Of a stretch of 64,000 nucleotides of DNA, positions 35,042 to 46,104 are shown piece after piece; the stretch's first letter is position 1; every line of letters starts with the position of its first letter. Location: positions 30,457,206 through 30,521,205 of the forward strand of contig CM036252.1 in assembly GCA_020698575.1 (NCBI GenBank), given 5' to 3'. This DNA comes from Bostrychus sinensis. Its lineage: Eukaryota > Chordata > Actinopteri > Gobiiformes > Eleotridae. Both the position numbers and the translations under genes were made by a program. The notes beneath the pieces are model-generated. The model made no database searches. It was not told the origin of the DNA and was given only the letters and a program-made list of their open reading frames with translations.

Positions 35042-35512
35042 TTAGGGGTCTCCAACCTTTTTTCCCCTACTTTTGCTAAATTAAATGGCAGAGAGCTACT
35101 TGTGTTTTGTATTCATTCATCTACTTCTGCATATTTCCGCAAGGAGTCATGGGTACTGAAATCAATTCCAGCAACTATGGGCCTTAAGCAGTGTACACAC
35201 TGGATTGTGGCCAGTTAGTCACAGAGCTGACACTTTCAACCCAGAGACAATAGTTTTTATTGTCCTTTAACATTAACCTGAATGTTTACAAAATGCTTGT
35301 GTCCACAACTCAAATTTTACATTAAACCAAAAATATTTATTTCAGCTGCATGTGGAGTTCGTCTTTCTGTAGGCCTATATCTATGAATTTGATTGGATCC
35401 ATACACAAGTTGATTTGTGTATGGAAGTGAAGTGACAAATCAAATATGACTTATCAAGATTATGTAGAATTTATTGAGCCTTTGGGGAGCTACTGGTTGG
35501 AGACCTCTTATC
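35042..35512. mobile_element. hAT-like MITE TAGGGGTCTCCAACC...GGTTGGAGACCTCTTA
   Basis: Inverted termini of about 15 bp bound 470 bp. The interior includes a SINE-like phrase (GCAACTATGGGCCTTAAGC). No coding frame. Confidence 0.6.
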
Positions 35513-35589
35513 TAGACCAAACAGTTTTTTTTTTTAAACTGCTGTGAGTAGCCTGTGCATCACAGGTAAAGCACAGCTCCATTTGTGGT

Positions 35590-36220
35590 TCTAAGCCAAA
35601 AATGGGAAACGCTGCGTCTGTGGACATGGCTCTCTCACAGACTCACACAATGGTGCGTAATGGTGCTGCACCTGCCTTCGCCAACCTGAGGAATGGCGGT
35701 CAGCAGTCAGAGCTCGGAAGGAACCGAGTAGAGCCGAGCGCAGACGAACCCCCTCCACCCCAGCCCTCTCTCAGCCGAACCCCTCCTCCCCGGTCCTCTC
35801 TCAGTCGTGGTGCAGCAGCCATGTTGCCGCGAGCCTGTTCCGGTATCAGGGCAGGATCGTGCGCATAGACTGTTCTCGGGCGCACTCCTCGCCCCTCTCC
35901 GCGACAGGCGCCTCCAACACCACTCGCACAGTCCGCCGAGAATGGATTTTACAGCCTGATGAACGTTCCCCCAGCCGTCGTCGAGTCACGGGGACAGCAG
36001 CGGTCGGTGTGCCGAGAGGACGCGCTGGTGTACGGCCACACTGCAGTGCAGCACTGGTGAACGACCTTATTCCAAGCACGCAGCAGGAGGAAGAGCCGGC
36101 GCTTTCCGTGGATCGAGTTCGAGGCTCGCTCTGTGGCAGTTCCTGCTGCTGTGGCCGCCTCTGAACGAGCTAACGTTAACTAGCTCCTCCGCTTCGACCG
36201 AGCAGCCCTCTGTTAGCCAC
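35590..36220 (+). promoter_or_regulatory. CpG island at the start of the second gene
   Basis: GC content and CpG density rise sharply (for example GAACCGAGTAGAGCCGAGCG and TCGTCGAGTCACGGG), unlike the surrounding AT-rich DNA. No TATA box is clear. The island lies 0.8-1.4 kb before the coding start, so the leader is long or the first exon is spliced. Confidence 0.7.
35602..35868 (+). other. 88-codon upstream ORF, MGNAAS start
   Basis: An ATG in the CpG island opens an 88-codon frame starting MGNAASVDMALSQTHTMVRN, rich in Pro and Ser later, ending TAG. MGNAAS would fit an N-myristoylation site. It may be an upstream ORF, or a coding first exon of another isoform (a GGTCAGC donor-like site follows codon 33). 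I do not recognise the protein. Confidence 0.3.
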
Positions 36221-37015
36221 ACGGGCTAATTACGACAAGGACCTGACTTATTAAACCAGTCGGGTTTGTGCTGTACCATGTGAGCTGTCCATTGCTGGGG
36301 TATTTTTGGACACTCTTCTCTGGATATCGTGGTAGGATTTTAGGATTGTTCTGTGTGAGTTTGGAAGGTCGAGCTCACCGGGAAGAACTTTGGCCTGAAA
36401 AGTTTTTACAGCCGAGTCGGGTTTACGACCAAAAGGATATTTTTGCAACAATCAAGAAAGGCGGACACGTGAACCTACTTTAGAAAACGAAGCAGAGTAA
36501 AGATTTGTAATTCTTACGACGTTTGTGCCATTTTGGGACGGTACTTAGCTTCCTCAGCAGTTAGCATGCTAGCTCCTAATTGAACCTAGTCTTGTTCGAT
36601 AGAACCATTGCCCAACTTTTCTTGAAGCTTGACACAGAGGCTCGGGGCCAAACGCCACAACCTCAGCTCAGGGGTCCACTTTGACACTATTGCACGTCAG
36701 AACCTGAATTGTCCACAGCCTGACTGAAATAAAGCGGCGTTTATTTCGTCTTTCTCGCTGTTGACAAACATGGGACGTGTACTTGCTGCTAGCTAGTTTT
36801 AGCTAGCTGGCCAACTTGGCTAGCCGCTGATGTGGGATTCTACTTGTTGCTCGTTGATTCACTTTGTCGTGCTGCTAGCTGGCTAGCATTGGACATCTGC
36901 TGGACCTTTCGCTCATCTACCATTAATATAAGTTTTAAATGCACCGCAGAGGCTGAATAATTGTCTTCGTTTGACTGTTCTCTCTTCCTTCTTTGGAAAC
37001 CCAAAGTTTTTCAAC

Positions 37016-37066
37016 ATGTCAACAAGGCCTCCGTTGGTGCAAGTCATTGAAAACTCGACCGGGCAG
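37016..37066 (+). CDS. first coding exon of an unidentified gene (17 codons)
   Basis: ATG at 37,016 in context TCAACATGT opens MSTRPPLVQVIENSTGQ and runs to a consensus donor CAG|GTAAGA in phase 0. The CpG-island promoter, long leader and strong donor support a real gene whose next exon lies beyond the window; at least 26.9 kb of intron follows. I do not recognise the protein from 17 residues. It is not the start of GAPVD1 or MAPKAP1, neighbours of RABEPK in mammals. The start could be elsewhere if the leader is spliced. Confidence 0.6.
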
Positions 37067-37819
37067 GTAAGATTATCTGAAATAATCTCTAAGAGTGTGA
37101 GCCTGTTTCCTGTCCCATATGTGTGCTGTTTACTGTCCCTGTGGCGGCTCTTTGCTCTTCTGTTTTCTCATGTTGTCTCAGCAGTGAATCACCAGTGGCC
37201 TACACACTTGCACTGGAGTTCCCACTCCTGGAAGACCAGAACAAATTTAGGTGTCTGTTTAGTCTGTGTGTCAGGGCATGTCTCCTACTTGACTTTTCAG
37301 GGCTCTGACCTGTTGCATTACACTTCCCTGGGAGCAGTAGTTTCACATTACCTTATCATAAACATCAAGTTATAACTTATGAGATTGTGTCCATTATATT
37401 TCTCTCCTAAGAATCAGTGTTGTTGACGCTGTGGTGCTGGTCTGCTGGGACAGACTCTGGATTAGTCTTGTCAGTGTTGGTTAGTTGGTGAAAAATGACT
37501 TGTTCTATTTAAAGTTTTCTCTTTAACATTAACTTTATCTTGGTACATAGTTGTTGCTCATTAATCATGATAAGAAAGTATCAGTGCTTGGGTAATACCT
37601 TTATTACTGCATTATTGTTCTTCATAACATAAAACTTATTTTGACCGTTGACGTGAGAAAGGTATTATGTTGATACTGTGGTCAGTGGTTAATGACTAAA
37701 TGCTACTAAACCAGGCCCATATTTGCATTGAGCATCTATAAAAGCACCTGTATGACCTGTCTCTCGCTTTGGTGAAGCAGTACATTGTAAAAAAAAAATA
37801 AAAAAAAAATAGACACAAG

Positions 37820-38581
37820 TAGGGCTTCACAGTATATCACGAAATTATCGGTATTGCAATATTAGTAAACACAATCTCTATATTGCAACAATCTAAATAT
37901 ATTCCAATAACAATATAGTTTTCCATCTGACAAAGATTTACACTCACTACTTCTGCTGTGTTGTAACTAAATAAAAATTTTAAAAAGTCCAGTTTTAGTG
38001 GTAATTTATTTAATTTAGTCATAATTTACCCTTGTTTTATTCCTGGTTTAGTCTGGGTTAAGTTTTGATTTTAATGCAGTTTTGACTTGTAATTTCAAGT
38101 GAATTTACCAGGACTGAACACTGTCTGAACAAGGTCTGAACAAGGTCTGAACAAGGTCTGAACAAGGTCTGAACCAGGTCTGAACCAGGACTAAAGCAGG
38201 ACTAAGCAAGGTCTCAACAAGGTCTCAACCAGGACTAAACCAGGACTAAACCAGGACTGAACCAGGACTGAACCAAGACTGAACCAAGACTGAACCAAGA
38301 CTGAACCAGGACTGAACCAGGACTGAACCAGGACTGAACCAGGACTGAACCAGGACTAAACTTAGGTCTAAACTAGGTCTAAACTTAGGTCTAAACTAGG
38401 TCTAAACTAGGTCTAAACTAGGTCTAAACCAGGACTAAACTAGGTCTAGGTCTGTTTTAAATTTAACTTACTTTGTCAGAATAGTAGGCTCTATTTTAAA
38501 ATATCGCAAAAATATTGTTGTCGCAATATTCAACATATTTTTCGAATATTGCATGTTTTTCCCATATTGTGCAGCAATAGT
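37820..38581. mobile_element. hAT-like MITE carrying the minisatellite
   Basis: The left end TAGGGCTTCACAGTATATCA and the right TTGTGCAGCAATAGT are imperfect inverts. Flanks GACACAAG (37812-37819) and TACACAAG (38582-38589) agree at 7 of 8 bases. The minisatellite at 38,105-38,455 lies inside. The same order of parts occurs at 26,387-28,945. Confidence 0.72.
38105..38455. repeat. minisatellite, ~30 units of 11 bp (GAACCAGGACT)
   Basis: Near-perfect units fall in blocks: several GAACAAGGTCT, then GAACCAGGACT and GAACCAAGACT, then AAACTAGGTCT. Such block structure indicates recent local expansion of variants. It is the best-preserved of the four loci. Confidence 0.9.
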
Positions 38582-39381
38582 TACACAAGTATTATTCCAG
38601 TCCTTTACTAATACTGTATTGTTGCCATATTTGGGAGTGCCTTCTGCCATTCACAATTTTTTCATAGTGCTTAATCCTCTTTTTGCCACCTAATAGGAAC
38701 ATGCCAGAGACTTGAAGGTCCAAAGATGTGACAGCCTGTGTATTCAGTATCCTAAAATGCTGACAGTAGTTGCATGTCGACACCATGATGTCACGGAGCG
38801 TGTATGTCCAATACTCCAGGGAGTTGTGTAGGTGCATCTTATATCCGTGCATTGTCATACACTCACCTGGGACAGAGGTCACCACAAACCCTGGATTATA
38901 TAACACAGGCTTAGAAGTTGGTGTCGTACTGGTGAGTATGAGGATATTAGAGTGAGAAGTGTGAGAACACAGCAGGAAATGCATACATTAAAACCCAACC
39001 ACTCACTAGAATCTGTACTACCATGTTGTGTTTTAAATGAATGGATAAAAAGAGTTGAAACCCACAATTTTCAAATAAAATGGGAAGTTATTGTAACAAA
39101 TGTAATCAATTATGTCAGTAATCAACTCTGCTGCTGTTATGATAATGTCTAAAATATCAATATTAACAGTAAATTTGTCTAAACTTAGTGGACTGACAGG
39201 TATAATTTTTCATGAAAGCCTGTGCAGACACTCTGTAGGATATACCCGTGGGTTGTACTTTTAACTAGAGCCATGGCTGTGAAGATGTGGCCCTGTCACC
39301 TGCAGTAGGAACATAAAATGTACAGATCTTTGTGGAATATCGCACAGCCAGTACTGGAAAAGGCGCTTCAGGCTGTTATTG

Positions 39382-40065
39382 CAGGGTAGCCCCAAGGCCT
39401 CAAAAGTTTAAAATCTTATGAGTAGGTATGGAATTTTGTTCATCTAGGCCAGGTGGGCTTAAAGTGGGACCCGCAGGCCAAACTTGGCCCTTCAAGGGGT
39501 TTGATTTGGCCCACGATGGGTGCTGTGATTTGTAAGGGGTATCTACGTTGATTCTGTTGTTTGCTGACTATACTGTCAGTGGTTAGTAGGGAGTCTAACA
39601 AGACAGTCTACCTTAAAATGTACTAAATAAAGGGTTAAGTTTAATCACAGATCTGTTTGCGCATGATCTGATTACATGCAAAAGATTATTGCATTTAGTC
39701 CTTGGTCTGCTAATACAATTCCATTTTGGTCCTCTAAGGGAAAAAGTCTGGGCAACCCTGGTCTAGGCCTTAAATTTGTCAAGTATGTTTGTTCATGTTA
39801 AGTATATAAGTACTGATGCCACTATAACAGTGTCTACAATTTACTTATTGAAGATACTTTATTGTTAAAATTTATGATTCACTTTTATTGTTAAGTTTTT
39901 TATTGCAGCACTGGTGTTATTTCATCTTGAGCTTCAGTGATTAGTACAGAAAAGGTCTAAGTGTAAATTTTATACAGGTTATTGACAATGCTGGCATTAA
40001 AATTTCAATCTAAATGGCATCAAAAAGTCTTAAAATGGGCTTTTGACTAAATCTGGAGCTACTTT
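39382..40065. mobile_element. MITE of the CAGGGTAGCCCC family with a nested hAT MITE
   Basis: It starts CAGGGTAGCCCCAAGGCCTC and is interrupted at 39,450; related sequence resumes after 39,768 (GTCTAGGCCTTAAATTTG) and ends near GGAGCTACTTTG. Related to the copy at 12,955. Confidence 0.55.
39442..39768. mobile_element. hAT MITE nested at 39,450-39,760
   Basis: CAGGTGGGCTTAAAGTGGGA to GTCTGGGCAACCCTG, 311 bp, flanked by ATCTAGGC (39442-39449) and GTCTAGGC (39761-39768), a 7/8 duplication. Non-coding. Confidence 0.78.
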
Positions 40066-40198
40066 GTATTGAGTCCCTGTTGACTGGAGGTGTAGACCAA
40101 CAGTCAATGAAATTGTCTACTACTTTTTGTTATTGTTATTGGACAAAGCTTGTTGGCATGCAGTGAACATATGTTTATTCCCTATTTTTATTTAACAT

Positions 40199-40740
40199 TT
40201 ACTGTATTTTCCGCACTATAGGGCGCTCCGGATTATAAGGCGCACTGTCATTGAATGGTCTATTTTTGAACTTTTTTCACATATAAAGCGCTCCGGACTA
40301 AAAGGGGAAACAAAACAGTCAGATAAGTCTGTCAGTCAAACTTTATTCAACGCGTTCACCATAACTCCCAAATTTGTTCAGTTGTAACGTGTGAATAAAA
40401 AACACAATCTGAGACCGCTAAATCAAACAATAGCGTATTCACTTAACTCATAACTGTTTGGTTAACGTTATAACAAAATACAACACAATACACTCATTTT
40501 ATCAATTCATTCCTCGTCCACAAATCCCTCAAATTCTTCATCTTCAGTGTCCGAGTTAAACAGTTGGGCAATTACGGCAGTATTATGGTGAAGCACAGTA
40601 TGTATTACTCCGCGATGCTCCTGACTACGGTAGCCGTAAATAAATTCATATATAAGGCATTCTGGATTATAAGGCGCACTGTCGTTTTTTGAGAAGACTG
40701 AAGGCTTTTAAGTGTGCCCTATAGTGCGGAAAATACGGTA
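40199..40740. mobile_element. MITE TACTGTATTTTCCGCACTAT...
   Basis: The left end TTACTGTATTTTCCGCACTA and the right end CTATAGTGCGGAAAATACGG are inverted, with a second inverted pair GGATTATAAGGCGCACTGTC inside. A very widespread vertebrate MITE has these ends. Frames over it are not genes. Confidence 0.82.
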
Positions 40741-41668
40741 GATCACACGTGCTACTTGGAGTTTTGTTTTTATCATAATTGGACAGGATTTTTCTTTTCA
40801 GTTGAAATGCTTTGCAACTTGTGTCCCATGAGTTTACCGCCTGTTGTCTGAAGTCGTCAACAACCATCCATCTAATGTCTCTGTATATTTATTCTTTTTC
40901 CCAGTTATAGCACAACTTTAATACATAAATCACTGCATAAATTAGCCCAGTGTGTGGAATCCTTTTATTAGGTCTAAGCTAGAGTACCATCCAGTCCCTC
41001 CTCATTGTTTGCTGCTATCAGTCATCCACAGCACAAAGTGAGAAGTGCGGCTGAAAGGGAAGAGTCTGGGGTCATGGTGAGTCCTGAAGTGGGTCTGTGT
41101 GTCAAAGGTCGTGGGTTACTCCCCCCACAGCACAGGCAGATGGAGGCTCCACACACAAAATGGAAGCATGTCTGAAGACTCCCTGGCTTTTTGTGACTGG
41201 ATTTGTCCTTTCCAAACCCGCAGACTTAACACACACTCAGTTTGTCAGCTTTACATAATGTTGTCTAAGAGGTCTTTGTTTGAGTTGGCAGAGGTACTTT
41301 TCCACCCCACAGCAGCAGAGTTAATGGTTACACATCTGCTTGGGGTCTGCCCAACCAACGTATTACTAGGCTGATAAAACTGGGAGGTTCCGATGAAACT
41401 TTATATTGGTCCACTTTTTGAGGAGCTTATTTCAGTATGCCACAGATAAGAAGTTGGCATAAAGGGAACCTAGATTTACTTCAGCAGCTCTGTGGTTTGA
41501 TAGTGAGATTTCCTGTTTTACAATGCCTTTAGAAAATAACAGGCAAACATATCTAGAAAGACTGGTCTGCCTCTTAGTTGTTGAAGTAACAAACTAAACA
41601 AGCTGGATCCAACAGTGAGGCCTGATCCTTTAGTCCAATCTTCTATCCAGGCAGGCAGGCCCGTCGAC

Positions 41669-41704
41669 GGGTGGGTGGGTTTGGTGGGTGGGTGGGGGCG
41701 GGGG
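41669..41704 (+). other. G-run tract, possible G-quadruplex
   Basis: Seven or more runs of at least three G (GGGTGGGTGGGTTTGG then GGGTGGGTGGGGGCGGGGG) meet the usual G-quadruplex pattern on the + strand. It lies 4.6 kb into the intron. Confidence 0.6.
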
Positions 41705-42274
41705 TTGTTCAAAGGGTCCCAGAAATGGTCCCTCTTCATATATATTTCCTATTTTTATGGGCCCATGTGAAGCCTTTTTGCCCCGGGCCCCACCCCAGCA
41801 AACAAAAAAGCTGTTCCACAGATCGAAACATCTGGTTTATCTGGGTGTTTATTTGTTCAAATGGAGCACCCAGAGCCAAAGGAAATGCTACCAGGAAGAA
41901 GGAAATGAAGAGGCCACTCTAAAGCCTTCACCTGTGCCAGCTGCCTCTACAGCTCCTGTCATTGTCTGAGGACTCTGAATCAAAGTTAGGATTACTGCTC
42001 TGGGACAAATGCATTTATTTTGTATTGTGCATTAGTGGCTGACATTTGGACATACGGTGTGGGGTTAGGTTAACTCTCTCCTAGGGCTGGCCGATATCAA
42101 AGTCTTTTCAAAGCTATGACTTATTTTTTCTGCTTTTTCAGTGTGTTTGCTGGTAACACACTCATTCTGATTTAAATACTTATGGTTGCTTTTTGTAAAC
42201 AAAAAAAAGAAATGCATTAGTAGTATTAGTAAAACAAGACAACAACAAAAGTGACCTGTAAAAGCTGAAGTTGA

Positions 42275-43282
42275 GTTATAAATGGGTCTGGGTACTATTA
42301 AACGATACCCTTGTTTTATCAAAAGAAAAGGTACAATACTACTGGTATGGAAAAATATTTTTTATTCAATACCAAGTTTCAACACCTAGGGGGACCTTCA
42401 ATATTCTTTTGCATGTATGAATCAAATGGCACAGAATGAATCATACTACTGGTTTTAACTTGCAGCTAAGAATTTTGCTCCAAAAATTGGTCTTTTATTC
42501 AATATGATTGTGTCTTATGATTGTAGATGAATTAGCTCACCATAGGTATCAGAAAAAGTATCGCTCAAGTACCAGTATTAAAAATGGGGATGCACCGATA
42601 CCAGTATCGGGTATCGGTACCGATACCATGTCCAAGTACTCGTTCTCATAAAAGCAGCCCGATACCACTTTACAGCGCTGTCACGTGACATTCCCCTCTC
42701 ACCTGAGCAGTGAGAGACGTGTGGAAGGATTTCAAAGTGAACTGTATGGAGATAAAAGCAAAGCTGACTCTACATTCTGCTCAACTAGACATCCCAAATC
42801 ATACGTGAGTCCTGAAACTTAAGCAGTTGTCCTTTTGTTGTCCTAGTTGTCCCAAAAATGATATAAGCGCAGAGTGTAAAGCAGTTGTCTGATAAAACAT
42901 AAGAAGTACCGTTGCTAATTGTGTTAGCTGTATGTCTTGGCGAATCTCTGCGGGTTATGCGCAGATGCTCAGTCTGTCTTTTAAATCACTATAGAATAGA
43001 GGAGAATCTAAGCATTAAAATGAGGTATAACATGTCCATGTTGAGCAAAGTTTAGCCGTGGTTAGCTGTGTTCAAACCACTCTGTTATAAAAGTAACTTA
43101 GCATCGCAGAGCGGGGATAGACAGCAAAAAGACGACACGGTGTGGGATGAATGAGATATAGTAGTGTGACTATATAAGTACTTGTATCGGTGAGTACTCA
43201 TATGGAAGTACTCGTAAAAACCAGGTATCGTTTAAGTATTGGTATCAAAATAATCTGAACGGTACCCAGCCCTAGTTATAAA
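42275..43282. mobile_element. hAT MITE with exact GTTATAAA duplication
   Basis: The element is 42283-43274 (992 bp), TGGGTCTGGGTAC... to ...GTACCCAGCCCTA, flanked by GTTATAAA on both sides. It has GATACC-rich ends and an inner GTATCGGTACCGATACC palindrome at about 42,610-42,626. A fragment of the family lies at 20,568. Confidence 0.87.
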
Positions 43283-43764
43283 CCTATATATGATCACTTA
43301 TTCACATAAAAAATGTAAATTCCCTCCCTCCATCTGTTTTTGGCAACATCTATCCACAAACTATAGGGAAGGAAATGGATGTGGTTAAAATCCATCTATT
43401 TATAGTTTGTCTGTTTTATAGTAACAAGTAATAGTTTCTGTTCCTGATTGACCTTTCGCACTGAGGCCTTTTGTTAAATAGAAATATTTGATTTTGCGTT
43501 TGAGAAAGATTGCTTTATCACATAACAATGTATCAGGAATAATCAGTGTCTAGGTTTTATTATTAAGGATTTTAATAGAACGTCCAGAGACAATTTTAGA
43601 GAAATGCATTTCTACAAAAAAAAAAAAAAATTCCAAGAACTTATTTATCAGTCCAAGGGCCATTTTCAAAGCATTATACTATCAGAACACAGATCACACA
43701 GTTGTAGTAGTAGTAATAATAATCAATCTATTAGAGTTGTAGTCGACTCAAGTTATGCCCAGTA
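43283..43764. other. intronic, nothing recognised
   Basis: Unique-looking AT-rich sequence with a poly(A) run near 43,616. No feature is supported. Confidence 0.4.
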
Positions 43765-43975
43765 GATTCGATTAGATTCTACTGTATATTAATCTCACAG
43801 TGGAGAAATTCACTTGTTCAGGCAGCTCTTAATACAGAATAAAGTGCAGAAAGCAAGAAATTAAAGTGAGCATGCATCACAAACAAAAAAGTTCCAATAT
43901 AAATTATTTATAAGAAAAAGTCTAAAAAAGCAAAAATATGTAACATTATAAAACAACAACAACTACGCAGTACAG
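43765..43975 (-). mobile_element. LINE 3' fragment, minus strand
   Basis: AATCTCACAGTGGAGAAATTCACT and the following sequence match 45,013-45,160 (same order, about 85-90% by eye). The GAAATTCAC phrase marks the 3' tails of several teleost LINEs. Confidence 0.6.
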
Positions 43976-44984
43976 CGATTAATTGATTGAAATCAACCAA
44001 AGGATATGTGGGGATACTTACCACAGTGTTACACAAACAAGTGACTTTACATCAGTTAGATGAAACAATATTTACAAAAAATGTCTGTTAAATGTATTAT
44101 CTAAAAATCATCTATCTTAAATAAAATGAAAAATAAAAGTTAACAAGAAAGACATTAGATTAACTTTAGTGTTGCAAAGAGTGGATGCAACTAATCTACC
44201 AATAAAACAAAGATCTCATTGACAGATTAATCAACTAAGCAATCAGAGGCTGTCAGCCCTACAATTTATAATAAATATTAATTACTCATAAAACTAATGT
44301 CACCTGAAGTCACATGTCGCCGTTATCCTTTGGACCTGTTTTACAGCCACATCCCAGTTTGACCTTTGTCTCCTACAGCCTGATTACAGCTACATCAGCA
44401 CACACTCTGAAACACAACATAGCCTCAGAGACGAGCAGAGAAGAACAGATATAAGTGTTCCCCACCGCACACTGGGCTTCCGAAGAGCACTGGAGATTCC
44501 CAGGAAATCCATCCATACATTTAATATTTATTTAGGGTGCTCCTCCTGATTGGTGCTGACAGAGAATGAGTCATCAGGATCTATAGCACATGCTCAGAGG
44601 AAACTGTAAATGATGGCTGACTTCTGAGCAGAGCAGTCACTAGGCAGAAGAACGCACAGACAAAGCAGAGCGGGGCCTAGCAACAGAAGCTGCCTCACAC
44701 ACACACTTCACTCCAGCGTATTTGTTCTCATTATAAAACCTGCGCACCAGCACTCTGCTCTCATATTCAAAAATCAATCATGAAAGCATTTAGATGCATC
44801 TGCGTTCACTAATTGGTCCAAAAATATAGGACACCAGGTGCTACCTTGTTGTGAAGTTCAGTGCTTTGTGCAGTTTGTCTCCCAAATTAACAAGAGTTTG
44901 GCGCGACAAATCCAGCTGTCTTCCTTTATAGTGATAATATGTTCTGAAGAACTTATATTTTAACATAATAAAGCAACAAAATAG
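43976..44984. other. intronic, nothing recognised
   Basis: AT-rich to 44,280, then more mixed; a CA run lies at 44,696-44,706. No gene or clear repeat end is visible. Confidence 0.4.
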
Positions 44985-46104
44985 AATTAGATTAGATTGA
45001 ACTTTATTAATCTCACAGTGGAGAAATTCACTTGTTCAGGCAGTTTTAATACAGAATAAAGTGCACAAAGATGAAAAATGATGATGATGAAAATGCAAAA
45101 AGTGAGCATGCAAAAAACAAAAAGGCGCAATATAAATTATTTACAAGAAAAAGCAAAAATATTAGGGCTGGGACTTTAACACGTTAATCACGATTAATTA
45201 ATTACAGAAAATTAACGCATAAAAAAAAAAAAAATGCAATTAATTGCACATGACAACACGGAACTTTTCTCAGTGACCTAGTTTCTGGTGCACAGTAACC
45301 AGCAAATAACCAGCAACTCTCCGACAATCACAGCTGACTGACGCATACAGGAGACAGTGGTCTGTTTGGTTCAGACGTGAAGGACAGAGGACAGGTCCAC
45401 ACGGAGGCCACACGCGGAGCACAGAGGAGGAGAGACGACAGAGGAGCGATGCGTGTTACTACGTACACGGGAGGTGGAGATAGATGCACAAATGCTGAAT
45501 TCTGCCCTGTTTGACTGCAATGTTATTTTGAAATCAAGTTAAAATATGCCAGAACATACAAATAAGCTCCTATATTTTATTTCTGACATAAAAATATTGC
45601 TATTTGATAAAAATGCGATTAATCGCGAATAATTAATTACAAAGCCTGTAATTAATTAGATTAATTTTTTTAATGGAGTCCCACCACAAAAAAATGTATA
45701 ACATTATAGAATTAAATTATAAACATGGTGATGGCAGAATATAAAGAATATGATGTACAGTACAGAGAAATATAAATAACTATTGCACAGTATCATTACT
45801 ATAAATGTATGACTATAAATAAATATTGCACAGTAGTTGTTGAGTTGTACAGTCTGACAGCAGTGGGAATGAAGGACCTGCGGTAGTGCTTCTTCCTACA
45901 CTGAGGGTGTCTCCGTCTGCTGCTGAAGGAGCTGCTCAGACCCTCCACTGTCTGGTGCAGTGGGTAAGAGCTGTTGTCCATGACGAGACTGAACTCACAG
46001 AGTTTGAACTCACAAAAGTTGTGAGAATTCAGCTTGTTGCATAAGGTAAGGGTGGCCCGGAGTTGCTGAGATTGCCAGCTGTGACCCCTTAAGGGAATAA
46101 GCAA
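44985..46104 (-). mobile_element. LINE 3' region, minus strand, split by a hAT MITE
   Basis: On the minus strand, 45,800-46,000 encodes SSFSSRRRHPQCRKKHYRRS and FIPTAVRLYN, a C-terminal motif common to a teleost LINE ORF2. The 3' part continues to ATTAGATTGAACTTTATTAA at 44,990. The MITE at 45,163-45,689 interrupts it; the sequence on each side joins as in the 43,765 copy. Confidence 0.68.
45155..45697. mobile_element. hAT MITE, second copy of the 8,715 family
   Basis: TAGGGCTGGGACTTTAACAC to AATGGAGTCCCACCAC, with flanks AAAAATAT and AAAAATGT (7/8). It matches 8715-9537 inverted but lacks the LINE piece, so it shows the element's original middle. About 527 bp. Confidence 0.82.

Larger units (their letters stand above)
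35590..37066 (+). other. first exon (long leader) of the second gene
   Basis: From the CpG island to the GTAAGA donor at 37,067 the sequence shows no clear internal splice pair and no transposon. It holds several short upstream frames and clusters of GCTAGC. The upstream boundary is inferred. Confidence 0.45.

Noticed and set aside
45799..46104. 101-codon minus-strand frame as a host gene
   Set aside because: Its C-terminal motif is that of a LINE ORF2, so it is annotated as a LINE piece.
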